Source of the DNA: an uncultured Lachnospiraceae bacterium
GTDB lineage: Bacteria; Bacillota; Clostridia; Lachnospirales; Lachnospiraceae
Reading direction: 5' to 3'
DNA length: 64,000 bases
Assembly (NCBI GenBank): GCA_910586615.1
Contig: CAJUJP010000016.1
Span: 9,681 to 73,680 of the forward strand
Shown here: piece by piece, positions 7,356-16,483 of the stretch
How positions within the stretch are numbered: position 1 is the first letter of the stretch
Layout of the letters: each line of letters starts with the position of its first letter
Position numbers and translations under genes: made by a program
The notes under the pieces: model-generated
What the model was told of the DNA's origin: nothing
Database searches by the model: none
Seen by the model: the letters and a program-made list of their open reading frames with translations, nothing else

Positions 7356-8582
7356 CTATTTGCTTCTCAAAAAATCAGGGATTTTAAGGGATTTTTCTTC
7401 CACGGAACTCTTGATATCCCCGGTCTTGTTGATCCCGCTGATCGTCTTAAGCTGTGACGGAACAGCTTGTCCCTGTCCGGCAGCGCCATGTACCCCCGGC
7501 TGCTTTAAACCGCCCGGCACTGCGAAATTGCCCAGTCCTGCTCCCGGAACTGTGCCCGCTCCCGGTTTTCCCTGAAGGGAAGTAGGGGTTATGTATCCTG
7601 ACTTGAAGCCCAGGCCGCTCATCTGCTTCGCCTTCTCTTCAATGCCTGTTGCAATAATGGTGATATTACATGTATCTGTCATATTCGCATCATACATCGC
7701 ACCGAAAATAAGATTTACGTCGTCTCCTGTAAGTTCTCTGACATAATCTGCGGCATCGGAAGCATCCGCCAGTGAAATGTCACCCGATACATTAATGATA
7801 ATATGGGTTGCCCCGGAAATGGATGTCTCAAGCAGCGGACTCTCCACTGCCATCTTGACAGCCTCGCTGGCCTTGTCGTCCCCTTTACCCGTACCGATTC
7901 CGATATGCGCGATACCCTTGTCCTTCATGACGGTCTGCACGTCGGCAAAGTCCAGATTAATTACAGAGGGCACGTTGATCAGGTCCGTAATACCCTGTAC
8001 CGCCTGCTGAAGCACTTCATCCGCTTTCTTCAGCGCATCCGGCATAGTCGTCCGCCTGTCAACAATTTCCAGCAATTTATCATTCGGAATAACGATAAGT
8101 GTGTCCACATTATCCTTGATCTTATCAATACCTGCAATGGCATTGGTCATACGTGCCTTCGCTTCAAAACGAAAAGGCTTGGTCACCACACCTACCGTCA
8201 GGATTCCCATATCCTTGGCAAGCTTGGCCACCACAGGAGCCGCTCCCGTACCCGTACCGCCGCCCATACCGCAGGTGACAAAAACCATATCCGCTCCTTT
8301 GAGTGCGGCAGCAACCTCGTCCGAACTCTCTTCAGCAGCCTTCTCACCGATCTCCGGCTTGGCGCCTGCTCCCAGACCTTTTGTCAGTTTCTCGCCAATC
8401 TGTAATAATTTGGGGGCTTTACAAAGTTGCAACGCCTGTTTATCTGTGTTGATCCCGATAAACTCTACCCCGTCTATTTCTTCATCAATCATTCTATTGA
8501 CAGCATTATTGCCTGCACCGCCTACACCGACTACGATGATCTTAGCAGCAGACTCAGCATCATTTGTCTTAATTTCAAGCAA
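7356..8582 (-). CDS. ftsZ: Cell division protein FtsZ
   Basis: The tubulin-like GTPase that forms the division ring, 408 residues. The GTP-binding signature GGGTGTG is at 107-113 and the T7-loop region (NLDFADV) follows. A Gly/Pro/Ala-rich linker (about 335-385) ends in the conserved partner-binding tail IPDFLRSK at the extreme C-terminus. The start is TTG at 8582, giving MLEIKTND, with GGAGGAATCACC directly upstream; no ATG nearby fits. It has its own promoter (8623-8651) and terminator, so it can be expressed apart from the genes before it. Confidence 0.98.
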   Translation of the reverse strand: MLEIKTNDAESAAKIIVVGVGGAGNNAVNRMIDEEIDGVEFIGINTDKQALQLCKAPKLLQIGEKLTKGLGAGAKPEIGEKAAEESSDEVAAALKGADMVFVTCGMGGGTGTGAAPVVAKLAKDMGILTVGVVTKPFRFEAKARMTNAIAGIDKIKDNVDTLIVIPNDKLLEIVDRRTTMPDALKKADEVLQQAVQGITDLINVPSVINLDFADVQTVMKDKGIAHIGIGTGKGDDKASEAVKMAVESPLLETSISGATHIIINVSGDISLADASDAADYVRELTGDDVNLIFGAMYDANMTDTCNITIIATGIEEKAKQMSGLGFKSGYITPTSLQGKPGAGTVPGAGLGNFAVPGGLKQPGVHGAAGQGQAVPSQLKTISGINKTGDIKSSVEEKSLKIPDFLRSK

Positions 8583-8622
8583 GGTGATTCCTCCTTCTGT
8601 CCCCCATAGACTCTCCTAGATT

Positions 8623-8651
8623 ATCATATAATTATTTTCCGAAATTCGCAA
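8623..8651 (-). promoter_or_regulatory. Promoter of ftsZ
   Basis: Minus strand TTGCGA (8651-8646), 17 bp, TATGAT (8628-8623) in the 205-bp gap between ftsQ and ftsZ. Confidence 0.7.
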
Positions 8652-8787
8652 CCCATTTTTTTCTTTTTATCACGAATTATACCGAATGGCCGCCGTTTAT
8701 CTTCCGCCATTCCCCCGTACTGCACTAAATTCACCGAAATTTCCAGAATTAACCAGAATCTTCCTCCGAACCAGCTCCCGGCATGTC

Positions 8788-9630
8788 CTATTCCTGTTCA
8801 AAGCTGTATGTTTTTGTGTCTTCACTGTATTCCCGCATATCCAGCGTTCCTTTTTTGCCTGCCAGATCCGGAAGGATATACTGCAGTTTCATAATTTTTT
8901 CATCAATATAACGGCTGTCTCCCATGGCCACCCTTGCCTCACCGAACATCAGCGTAACCTGATAGCCTGAATCAAAATAGATCCGGTCCGCCGACATGGA
9001 ATATTTCGATAACTGCTGTGTGATATTCAGCACCTCGTCAAAAATCTCCGGCTTTTCCACCGGAAGAGGCTCATGCAGGATCACATGGTCAAACTTGAGC
9101 CCGGTCACCTGAGGAATTCCTGCCGTTTTCTCTGTAGAAGTTTCCACCACAATTCCGTCTTTATCAAAATACACATAACGCCCCAGATAAGAGACATACC
9201 CGGCCAGCGCTTTCTCGTATACGGTAATGCGGATCGTGTCCTTCGCCTCAATGGCCACATCCATGGTCTGGATAAACGGGATGTCAGTAATTCCCTTATC
9301 TTGGTATTTCAGGGAAAGCAGCAGGGAATTATTGCCATACCGCCCGCCCATGACCATTTCCATGATCTCTTCGTTGGTATAATGGACATTCCCCTCCACA
9401 TACACTGTAGTGACCGTATAGTTGCGGACTATATATACATAGCCTGAGATCAGCACGGTCAACAGAAAAAGCATGACTGCGGACAGGATCAGTGTCCTCC
9501 TTGTCTTACCAAAACGGATTTTTTCCTCCTGTCCGCCTTTCCGCTTTTCTGTTTTTACCTCACCGCTTTTTACCAGCCTCAACTGTGTATTTTTTTTCTT
9601 TACTTTTCTGACTGTTTTCTTGTTAGCCAT
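8788..9630 (-). CDS. ftsQ: Cell division protein FtsQ/DivIB
   Basis: A bitopic divisome protein of 280 residues. A basic cytoplasmic tail (KKTVRKVKKK) precedes one membrane helix (about 48-70), then a POTRA domain beginning VTTVYVEGNVHYTNEEI and the FtsQ beta domain. It bridges FtsL/DivIC and the septal synthases. ATG 9630 has GGAG 7-8 bp upstream. It follows murA by 32 bp. Confidence 0.92.
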   Translation of the reverse strand: MANKKTVRKVKKKNTQLRLVKSGEVKTEKRKGGQEEKIRFGKTRRTLILSAVMLFLLTVLISGYVYIVRNYTVTTVYVEGNVHYTNEEIMEMVMGGRYGNNSLLLSLKYQDKGITDIPFIQTMDVAIEAKDTIRITVYEKALAGYVSYLGRYVYFDKDGIVVETSTEKTAGIPQVTGLKFDHVILHEPLPVEKPEIFDEVLNITQQLSKYSMSADRIYFDSGYQVTLMFGEARVAMGDSRYIDEKIMKLQYILPDLAGKKGTLDMREYSEDTKTYSFEQE

Positions 9631-9662
9631 CTACACTCCATTGCTTTTTTTCGCCGCAAAGA

Positions 9663-10913
9663 CTATGCAAGTTCCACATCGGCACCCAGTTCCCTCAGTG
9701 CAGTGACGATATCTTCATATCCTCTGTCAATAAAATGACGGTTTGCCACAATGCTTGTTCCTTCTGCTGCCAGAGACGCCGCTACAAGAGCGGCCCCACC
9801 CCGCAGTTCCGCCGCCTGTACAATGGCTCCGTGAAGTCTGGTACCACCGCAAATATAGGCGGTATTTCCCCGTATCCTGATATCCGCACCCATTTTATAC
9901 AGCTCGGACACAATGCGGAATCGATTCTCAAACACTGTCTCCTGAATGCACCCCGGCTGTCCCGACAGTGCCATAACAACCATAAAGGGCGACTGCAGAT
10001 CCGTAGGGAATCCGGGATAACACCGGGTTGTCAGTTTATGGCACCTGCTCTCATGCTCTCTGCCGGTCACCAGGATTCCGTCCGGCTCATATGAAATCGC
10101 CGCGCCCATCATAACGGCATGGGACAATACACTCTCCATATGCCCCACGGGCGCTTCACGCAGAAAAACACGTCCTCCCGTACACATACATGCACACAAA
10201 TACGTACCTGCGACGATTCTGTCCGCGGGTACACGGTATCTGACCGGTTTCAGACTCTCCACACCGCAGATCACCAGACGATCCGTACCCACACCTTTGA
10301 TCTTTGCTCCTGCCCGGCTGAGAAATTCACACAGCGCCTGTATCTCCGGTTCTCTTGCGGCCGGCTCAATGACTGTCACGCCTTCCGCCAGAACTGCGGC
10401 AAGAAGCAGGTTTTCCGTTACTCCCACACTCACAAAGGGCAGCCGGTGCACGGCGCCTTTCAGCCTCAGGACTGCGGCACTGAAACCGTTCTCCCTCTCT
10501 TCAATCACGACCCCCATCCTGCGAAGCGACCGCAAATGCAGGTCAATGGGTCTTGCGCCGATCACACAGCCGCCCGGATATTCCATCGTTACGCTGCCTG
10601 TTCTCGCAAGAAGCGCACCCAGCAGCATGATGGAAGAACGCATCACACACACAGAATCCGAGGGCATGTCACACTTTGACAGACAGGCCGTATCTACTCT
10701 GACAACCGGTCCGTCCCTGTCCACTCTGCATCCCAGACTCTCCAGCAGCCGCTGCATATGATAGACATCCGAGATGTCCGGGCAGTTCTCTATCTCACAA
10801 GTTCCGTTTATCAAAAGTGTCGCCGCCAGAATCGGCAGAGACGCATTCTTTGACCCTTGTATCCTAGTCTGTCCTTCCAGACATTTACCACCATAGATAC
10901 GAATAGCGTCCAT
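9663..10913 (-). CDS. murA: UDP-N-acetylglucosamine 1-carboxyvinyltransferase
   Basis: This enzyme transfers enolpyruvate from PEP to UDP-GlcNAc, the first committed step of peptidoglycan precursor synthesis and the target of fosfomycin. 416 residues. K22/N23 in GSKNA and the catalytic C116 in PGGCVIGARP are present, so it should be fosfomycin-sensitive by this residue. The repeated inside-out alpha/beta pattern is full length. AGAGGTAAGG precedes ATG 10913. It lies between ftsW and ftsQ. Firmicutes often have two MurA paralogues; only this one is visible here. Confidence 0.95.
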   Translation of the reverse strand: MDAIRIYGGKCLEGQTRIQGSKNASLPILAATLLINGTCEIENCPDISDVYHMQRLLESLGCRVDRDGPVVRVDTACLSKCDMPSDSVCVMRSSIMLLGALLARTGSVTMEYPGGCVIGARPIDLHLRSLRRMGVVIEERENGFSAAVLRLKGAVHRLPFVSVGVTENLLLAAVLAEGVTVIEPAAREPEIQALCEFLSRAGAKIKGVGTDRLVICGVESLKPVRYRVPADRIVAGTYLCACMCTGGRVFLREAPVGHMESVLSHAVMMGAAISYEPDGILVTGREHESRCHKLTTRCYPGFPTDLQSPFMVVMALSGQPGCIQETVFENRFRIVSELYKMGADIRIRGNTAYICGGTRLHGAIVQAAELRGGAALVAASLAAEGTSIVANRHFIDRGYEDIVTALRELGADVELA

Positions 10914-11000
10914 ATTCCTTACCTCTAATCTAAAAATATGACCTATTCTATCTATATGGTTTTCAGCATAAAAGTTATCTTGTCCGAAGGATTTGTTTCT

Positions 11001-12167
11001 TTATAAATCTTTGAGCCGTATCCCTCTGGCAACACTTAAGACAAGTCCCATCTCTATCAGAAGGAACATAACCGAGGAGCCTCCATAACTGATAAACGGA
11101 AGAGAAATTCCGGTATTTGGTATGGTGTTTGTGACAACGGCAATGTTCAGAATCACCTGGATTGCAATATGTCCCAGCGCCCCCACCACGAGAAGCGCGC
11201 CAAACAGATCCGGCGCATTGTTTGCGATGACCATCATCCGCCAGATCAGCAGAATAAACATAATAAGAACCGCAAATCCGCCAAACAGCCCCAGTTCCTC
11301 ACAGATAATGGAAAAAATCATATCATTCTGTGCTTCCGGAAGAAATCCCAGCTTCTGCATACTGGCTCCCAGCCCCTTGCCAAGCACACCTCCGGAACCT
11401 ATGGCATAAAGCGCCTGCAGCGTCTGAAATCCCTTTCCGCTGGCGTAGGCCTCCGGATCAAGCCAGGCAAGAATACGCGCACCACGGAAATCCAGACTTT
11501 CCGCTTTGGACTGTGCCATCTGAACAACCACAAATACAGCCACTGCCCCTGCCGCCAGTGTCGCAACACCGAGCAGGATAAATCTTTTATAGTCAGGGCA
11601 GGCCACAAACAGCATCAGTACTGCAATTCCCATAACGATGATCGCCGAACTCACATTCTCGGTAATCTTCCAAAGCATAAGCGAAATCGGAAGCGGAACA
11701 AACAGTACCATCCAGAATCCTTTGCTGTATCTGATCTGTTTGCCCATAGTACAAATCATACTGGCCAGAAAAAGGATCAGCGCAAGCTTTGCGACCTCTG
11801 CAGGCTGTAAGGACAGCGGACCTATGTATAACCAGCGCTTTGCGCCGCCGGCCTCATGGCCGAAAGGAATGATCAGAAGAATCAGAACCACCGACACCAC
11901 ATAGCCAAGCACTGCAAAGCGCTCCCAGAAATGATAGGGAATGTTTGCCACAAAGATCATGGCGATCAGTCCCAGAATCGTTGCAAACAACTGCTTTTTC
12001 AAGTAATATGCGGAATCTCCCAGATCCAGATTGGCCTCATAGGAGCTCGTGGAATATACCATAATCAGCCCGAATCCCAGCAAAAACAGCACGATGAACA
12101 GGAGACTGTAATCCATGAAATTTTCGTTATTAGATTGTTTCCTGCGGGAAGAATTTCTCTGTGCCAC
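11001..12167 (-). CDS. ftsW: SEDS peptidoglycan glycosyltransferase FtsW (SpoVE-type)
   Basis: A SEDS-family lipid II polymerase working with class B PBPs at the septum. 388 residues, a short basic N-terminus and about ten membrane helices. The signature ISYGGSSVMFLLIEMGLVLSV is near the C-terminus. The start is GTG at 12167, immediately next to the murD stop codon, so translation is probably coupled. In spore formers the paralogue SpoVE serves the spore cortex. Its place in the dcw cluster favours FtsW, but one protein may serve both. Confidence 0.92.
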   Translation of the reverse strand: MAQRNSSRRKQSNNENFMDYSLLFIVLFLLGFGLIMVYSTSSYEANLDLGDSAYYLKKQLFATILGLIAMIFVANIPYHFWERFAVLGYVVSVVLILLIIPFGHEAGGAKRWLYIGPLSLQPAEVAKLALILFLASMICTMGKQIRYSKGFWMVLFVPLPISLMLWKITENVSSAIIVMGIAVLMLFVACPDYKRFILLGVATLAAGAVAVFVVVQMAQSKAESLDFRGARILAWLDPEAYASGKGFQTLQALYAIGSGGVLGKGLGASMQKLGFLPEAQNDMIFSIICEELGLFGGFAVLIMFILLIWRMMVIANNAPDLFGALLVVGALGHIAIQVILNIAVVTNTIPNTGISLPFISYGGSSVMFLLIEMGLVLSVARGIRLKDL

Positions 12168-13544
12168 CTATTCCCCATCCTCCAATCGGTTTACAAGATC
12201 TTTAAACAGTTTCCCCCGGACTTCATAATTGGGAAACATTCCCCAGCTGGCGCACGCCGGAGATAACAGTACCGCGTCACCGCTCACAGCCTGCCGCGTA
12301 CAGATGTCAAAAGCTTCCTCGAAAGTATCAGCCAGCCTGATATTCTGCACGCCGTGCTTTTTGGCACACGCCGCGATCTTCTCTCTGGTCTGCCCGATCA
12401 ACACAAGACATTTAACCTTATGGTCGAAGGCCTCGATCCATTCGTCATACTCGCTCTGTTTATCATAGCCGCCTCCGATCAGAATCGTCGGTCTGCACAT
12501 AGCCTTAATGCCCTGAATCGCCGCATCGGGATTCGTGCCCTTGGAATCATTGTAATAATCCACGCCTTTCTTTGTGGCCACAAATTCTATCCTGTGTTCC
12601 ACTGCCTTAAACTGTCTGACCACGGAAAGAATTGTATCCACAGGTACACCCATGGCCGAAGTTATGGCGATGGCCGCCATCACATTCTCCACATTGCACA
12701 CTCCCACCAGATTCATTTCATGAATATTCATAAGTCTGGTCTCTTCACCGTCCCGTGCCTGACAGATTTCCTCTCCGTCCAGGTAAAATCCGTTCTCCAG
12801 CCTGCGCACAGATGAGAACCAGACAACCTGCGCCGGACACCTCTCTCCAAACGCTCTCGTGTACTCATTCTCATAGTTTAGCACACAAATCTGGTCTTTC
12901 GTCTGATTGGCGGCGATAGCTTCCTTGGCCGCCGCATAGTTTTCCATCGTATGATGCCTGTTCAAATGATCAGGCGTTATATTCAGGATTGCCGACACAT
13001 CGGGCCGAAACAGTTTCGTTGTCTCAAGTTGAAAACTGCTGATCTCCGCCACGGTCACGGTGTCTTTCCCGGCATCCTGCGCAGTGATCGTATAGGGGTT
13101 CCCGATATTTCCCACCACATCCACATCACGGCAGTGAGCCGCCATGATCTCGCCTGTCAGAGTGGTGGTGGTAGTCTTCCCGTTTGTTCCGGTAATACCG
13201 ATCACCCGGCCTTTACCGATCCTGTATGCCAGTTCGATCTCTCCCCAGATCTCAATGCCTCTTGCACGGAATCTTTCTGCAAACTCCGTATCCGTGGGCA
13301 CGCCCGGACTGAGAATGACCAGTGACACAGATTCTTCGATCTCTTTTGGAAGTTCTCCCAGCACCACCTGCACATTCTCCTCCGGTGCAAATTTTGCCCT
13401 CACTTCCTTCGGATCCAGTTTATCATTTTCGTCAAACAGTATCGGCTCCGCCTCCACATGCCGTAATGCTTTCACCGCGCCTGTACCGCTGATTCCGGAT
13501 CCCACAACCAATATCTTTTTTCCCCGAATATCTTTTAATTCCAT
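12168..13544 (-). CDS. murD: UDP-N-acetylmuramoylalanine--D-glutamate ligase
   Basis: The Mur ligase that adds D-glutamate to UDP-MurNAc-L-Ala in the cytoplasm. 458 residues with a Rossmann-like N-terminal domain (VVGSGISGTG), the ATP-binding loop GTNGKTTTT (119-127) and the C-terminal ligase domain (NDSKGTNPDA, LLSPACASWGMF). Start ATG 13544. The ftsW GTG follows directly after its stop, and mraY ends 19 bp before it. Confidence 0.97.
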   Translation of the reverse strand: MELKDIRGKKILVVGSGISGTGAVKALRHVEAEPILFDENDKLDPKEVRAKFAPEENVQVVLGELPKEIEESVSLVILSPGVPTDTEFAERFRARGIEIWGEIELAYRIGKGRVIGITGTNGKTTTTTLTGEIMAAHCRDVDVVGNIGNPYTITAQDAGKDTVTVAEISSFQLETTKLFRPDVSAILNITPDHLNRHHTMENYAAAKEAIAANQTKDQICVLNYENEYTRAFGERCPAQVVWFSSVRRLENGFYLDGEEICQARDGEETRLMNIHEMNLVGVCNVENVMAAIAITSAMGVPVDTILSVVRQFKAVEHRIEFVATKKGVDYYNDSKGTNPDAAIQGIKAMCRPTILIGGGYDKQSEYDEWIEAFDHKVKCLVLIGQTREKIAACAKKHGVQNIRLADTFEEAFDICTRQAVSGDAVLLSPACASWGMFPNYEVRGKLFKDLVNRLEDGE

Positions 13545-13563
13545 TATCCTATGCCTTTCCCTC

Positions 13564-14520
13564 TCAGACGCCCATCAGTGCCGCCAGACAAAGCAGCGCC
13601 GTTACTATGGAAAATACCGCCACGACTCTCGTCTCCGACCACCCGCACAATTCAAAATGATGATGGATGGGCGCCATTTTAAAGATTCTCTTCCCGCCGG
13701 TCATCTTGAAATAAGTAACCTGCATGATAACGGAAAGCACCTCCACCAGATAGATCAGTCCCACAATCGCAATGTACAGCGGCATCTGCATCATGTATGC
13801 GGCCGCGGCCACAAAACCACCCAGAGCAAGAGAACCCGTGTCTCCCATAAACACACTGGCCGGATGAACATTAAAGAGTAAAAATCCAAGCAGCGCGCCG
13901 ACCACCGCACAGGTGACAGGCTCGATTCCGCTGCCCGTACCGATCGCAACCACACTGAAAAATGTGGCCACCAGCACCGTAACCGAACTCGCCAGACCGT
14001 CCAGACCGTCCGTAAAATTTGTTCCGTTAACTGTACCGATCACAATAAAGAACAGAATCGGAATGTTGATCCATCCGAAATCCAGATATACGCCATCCAG
14101 AAAGGGAACCCGCATAGCCAGCGACACATCGGTATATTTCATCAGATAAAACACAAAAACACCCGTCACAAGAAACTGCAGGGAAAATTTCTGCCATGCC
14201 CGGAGTCCCATGGAACGTTTCAGAACCACCTTGATATAGTCATCCATAAAACCGATCAGCCCGAATCCCAGCGTCAGAAAAAGAACAGGAATGATCCTCG
14301 GGTAATCTTTCACGAACAGAAGCGATGTCAGCACCACACTGACCAGGATCAGAATACCGCCCATGGTCGGTGTGCCATTCTTCTTCAAATGACTTTCCGG
14401 TCCTTCATCTCTGACTGTCTGCCCAACCTTAAGCCGCCGCAGAAAAGGGATCACCACCGGTCCCAGAATCACACTGATCGCAAAAGATATCATCACAGAC
14501 ATTAAAATCGTTGTATTCAT
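13564..14520 (-). CDS. mraY: Phospho-N-acetylmuramoyl-pentapeptide transferase
   Basis: The integral membrane enzyme that joins UDP-MurNAc-pentapeptide to undecaprenyl phosphate, giving lipid I. 318 residues with about ten helices. Family motifs are present: KKNGTPTMGG near residue 48, NFTDGLDGLASS, and the late HHHFE motif. GGAGGGG precedes ATG 14520. It lies between spoVD and murD. Confidence 0.97.
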   Translation of the reverse strand: MNTTILMSVMISFAISVILGPVVIPFLRRLKVGQTVRDEGPESHLKKNGTPTMGGILILVSVVLTSLLFVKDYPRIIPVLFLTLGFGLIGFMDDYIKVVLKRSMGLRAWQKFSLQFLVTGVFVFYLMKYTDVSLAMRVPFLDGVYLDFGWINIPILFFIVIGTVNGTNFTDGLDGLASSVTVLVATFFSVVAIGTGSGIEPVTCAVVGALLGFLLFNVHPASVFMGDTGSLALGGFVAAAAYMMQMPLYIAIVGLIYLVEVLSVIMQVTYFKMTGGKRIFKMAPIHHHFELCGWSETRVVAVFSIVTALLCLAALMGV

Positions 14521-14586
14521 AACCCCTCCATCATAACTTCATTCCATCCTGTCTTAAAGCCCGCAGCCTCTGCTGACACAAAAACT

Positions 14587-16338
14587 TTACGTCTTATTAT
14601 AATCCATCTTTTCCAAATATGGAAGAATGTTTTCAAAAAGCTGCCGCACTACCGGCGCGGCAATCTGTCCTCCGTAATATGTGCCCTGAGGATTATTGAT
14701 AATTGCAATGGCAAGTACCTGAGGATCATCCGCCGGCGCAAATCCCAGAAAAGAAGCTATGTATCTGCCGCTTCCGCGAGGCAGTGTCTGACTGGTAGCT
14801 GTTTTGCCGCCTACCTTATAGCCTTCCACAGCGCCGTTTTTGCCGCTTCCTTCCGCCACCACCTGCTCAAGAATATACCGCATGGTCTCGGACGTTTCCG
14901 CAGACACCACATGATCTTTTACCGGATAGGTAAAAGTGTGGCCGTTCTTCCCGTCACTGTCGACCGTTTTAACACCGAAATGAGGCGTCACCCTTCTGCC
15001 GCCGTTGACAATGGAAGAAGCCGTCACCGCAAGCTGTATGGGTGTAATCTGAAAAGACTGTCCGAAGGAAATCGTAGCCAGTTCCACAGGGCCAATGTTC
15101 TCCACGTTATGCATGATCGTCCCCGCCTCGCCGGGCAGATCGATACCGGTCTTATCCAGCAGTCCGAACTGGCGGAAATATGAATAAAAGCGTTCCACGC
15201 CGATCCGGAGCCCCACCGTGATGAAGACAGGATTGCAGGAATTCATAGTCCCCTGTACAAAGTCTTCTGCCCCGTGGCCTCCCACTTTATGACACCTGAT
15301 CCTGCGGTCTTCCACCATAATGAAACCCGGACAGCTAAAAGTATCCGTCGTCTTGACAGACCCGGATTCCAGCCCGGCCGCCGCCGTGATAATCTTAAAT
15401 GTGGAACCCGGCTCATAGGTATCATTGATACAGCCGTTGCGCCATACACCGTTCAGAATCTCCTGCTTTCTCTCCGCGCTGATGGAATCTTCGTCCTCTC
15501 CTTCCGGCAGTGCATAGGGGTCATTCAGATTAAACTCCGGCACATTTACCATGGCCAGTATCTCACCGTTCTGAGGATTCATGACAAGAATGGATACGCT
15601 GTCCGCTTCTTTTGTCTCCATGGTCTGTAGTGCAAGCTGTGTGGCATAACTCTGGATGTTCATATCCATGCTGATATAAAGGTCCTGGCCGCCCACCGGC
15701 TCCACTCTCTCTTCTCCCTCTTCCGCCACTTCCACACCCTTGGCATCCGTCACTGTTAAGATCGTTCCCGCTTCTCCCTGCAAATATTCCTCGTAAATGA
15801 CTTCCAGCCCGATGATTCCCTGATTATCGCCGCCGGTAAAGCCCAGCACCTTGGAACCCAGCGAGTCATAGGGGTAATATCGTTTGTAGTCTTCATCTAC
15901 TTTTACGCCCGCAAGGTCATATGCCCGAATGGCATCACCTGTACTCTTATCCACATTGCTCTTGATCTTCTCGATCGAAGTATATTTTTCTACTCTTTTT
16001 CTGACATATTCTTCTGAAAGCCCCAGCTCCTTGCAAAGCACTTGCACCACCCGGTCAGGATCCTGAATCTGGTTATGGATCACCGAAATGGTACACACCG
16101 TCTTATTATCCGCCAGTATCTTTCCGTTCGCGTCTATGATGCGCCCTCTCGCCGCTTTGATGCTCCGCTCTCTTTCGTGCAGTTCTTTCGCCTTCATCGT
16201 ATAATATTCCGACTGGAAAACCATCAGATAAACAAGTCTTCCCATCAGCCCCGCAAAGGCCAGAATACAGGCAAAAAGAATGACAACGGTCTTGCTTCTA
16301 TGATATGTCCTGTGCTGATGCGGCATTTCTTCCATCAT
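14587..16338 (-). CDS. spoVD: Class B penicillin-binding protein, SpoVD-like
   Basis: A peptidoglycan transpeptidase, 583 residues, with an N-terminal membrane anchor (about 17-40), a PBP dimerisation domain (RGRIIDANG onwards) and a transpeptidase domain. Catalytic boxes are STFK (S312-K315), SCN (367-369) and, in place of the usual KTG, KTATSQ (K512, T513, A514). There is no C-terminal PASTA domain, unlike Bacillus SpoVD. ATG 16338 or 16335 is the start. The GAGG upstream is inside the 3' arm of a long hairpin (16345-16393). Position after pbpB and before mraY matches spoVD in other spore formers; it could also be the main vegetative PBP2. Confidence 0.85.
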   Translation of the reverse strand: MMEEMPHQHRTYHRSKTVVILFACILAFAGLMGRLVYLMVFQSEYYTMKAKELHERERSIKAARGRIIDANGKILADNKTVCTISVIHNQIQDPDRVVQVLCKELGLSEEYVRKRVEKYTSIEKIKSNVDKSTGDAIRAYDLAGVKVDEDYKRYYPYDSLGSKVLGFTGGDNQGIIGLEVIYEEYLQGEAGTILTVTDAKGVEVAEEGEERVEPVGGQDLYISMDMNIQSYATQLALQTMETKEADSVSILVMNPQNGEILAMVNVPEFNLNDPYALPEGEDEDSISAERKQEILNGVWRNGCINDTYEPGSTFKIITAAAGLESGSVKTTDTFSCPGFIMVEDRRIRCHKVGGHGAEDFVQGTMNSCNPVFITVGLRIGVERFYSYFRQFGLLDKTGIDLPGEAGTIMHNVENIGPVELATISFGQSFQITPIQLAVTASSIVNGGRRVTPHFGVKTVDSDGKNGHTFTYPVKDHVVSAETSETMRYILEQVVAEGSGKNGAVEGYKVGGKTATSQTLPRGSGRYIASFLGFAPADDPQVLAIAIINNPQGTYYGGQIAAPVVRQLFENILPYLEKMDYNKT

Positions 16339-16344
16339 ACAGAA

Positions 16345-16393
16345 AACCTCACAAAAAGGTATTAATATAATCTATTACCGTTTTTATGAGGTT
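16345..16393 (-). promoter_or_regulatory. Hairpin covering the spoVD ribosome binding site
   Basis: The minus-strand RNA folds as AACCTCA/TGAGGTT, then a wobble pair and AAAAA/TTTTT, then a mismatch and GGTA/TACC. The GAGG Shine-Dalgarno is in the 3' arm, 8 nt before ATG 16338. It may be a leaky terminator after pbpB or a translational switch. Confidence 0.6.
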
Positions 16394-16483
16394 ATTCTTA
16401 TTCCTGTGAATCTGTCTGCATCTGTTTATTATTTTGCATTATGTACCAGATCAGCCTTCACGTCATCATCACCTTTTATTTCT

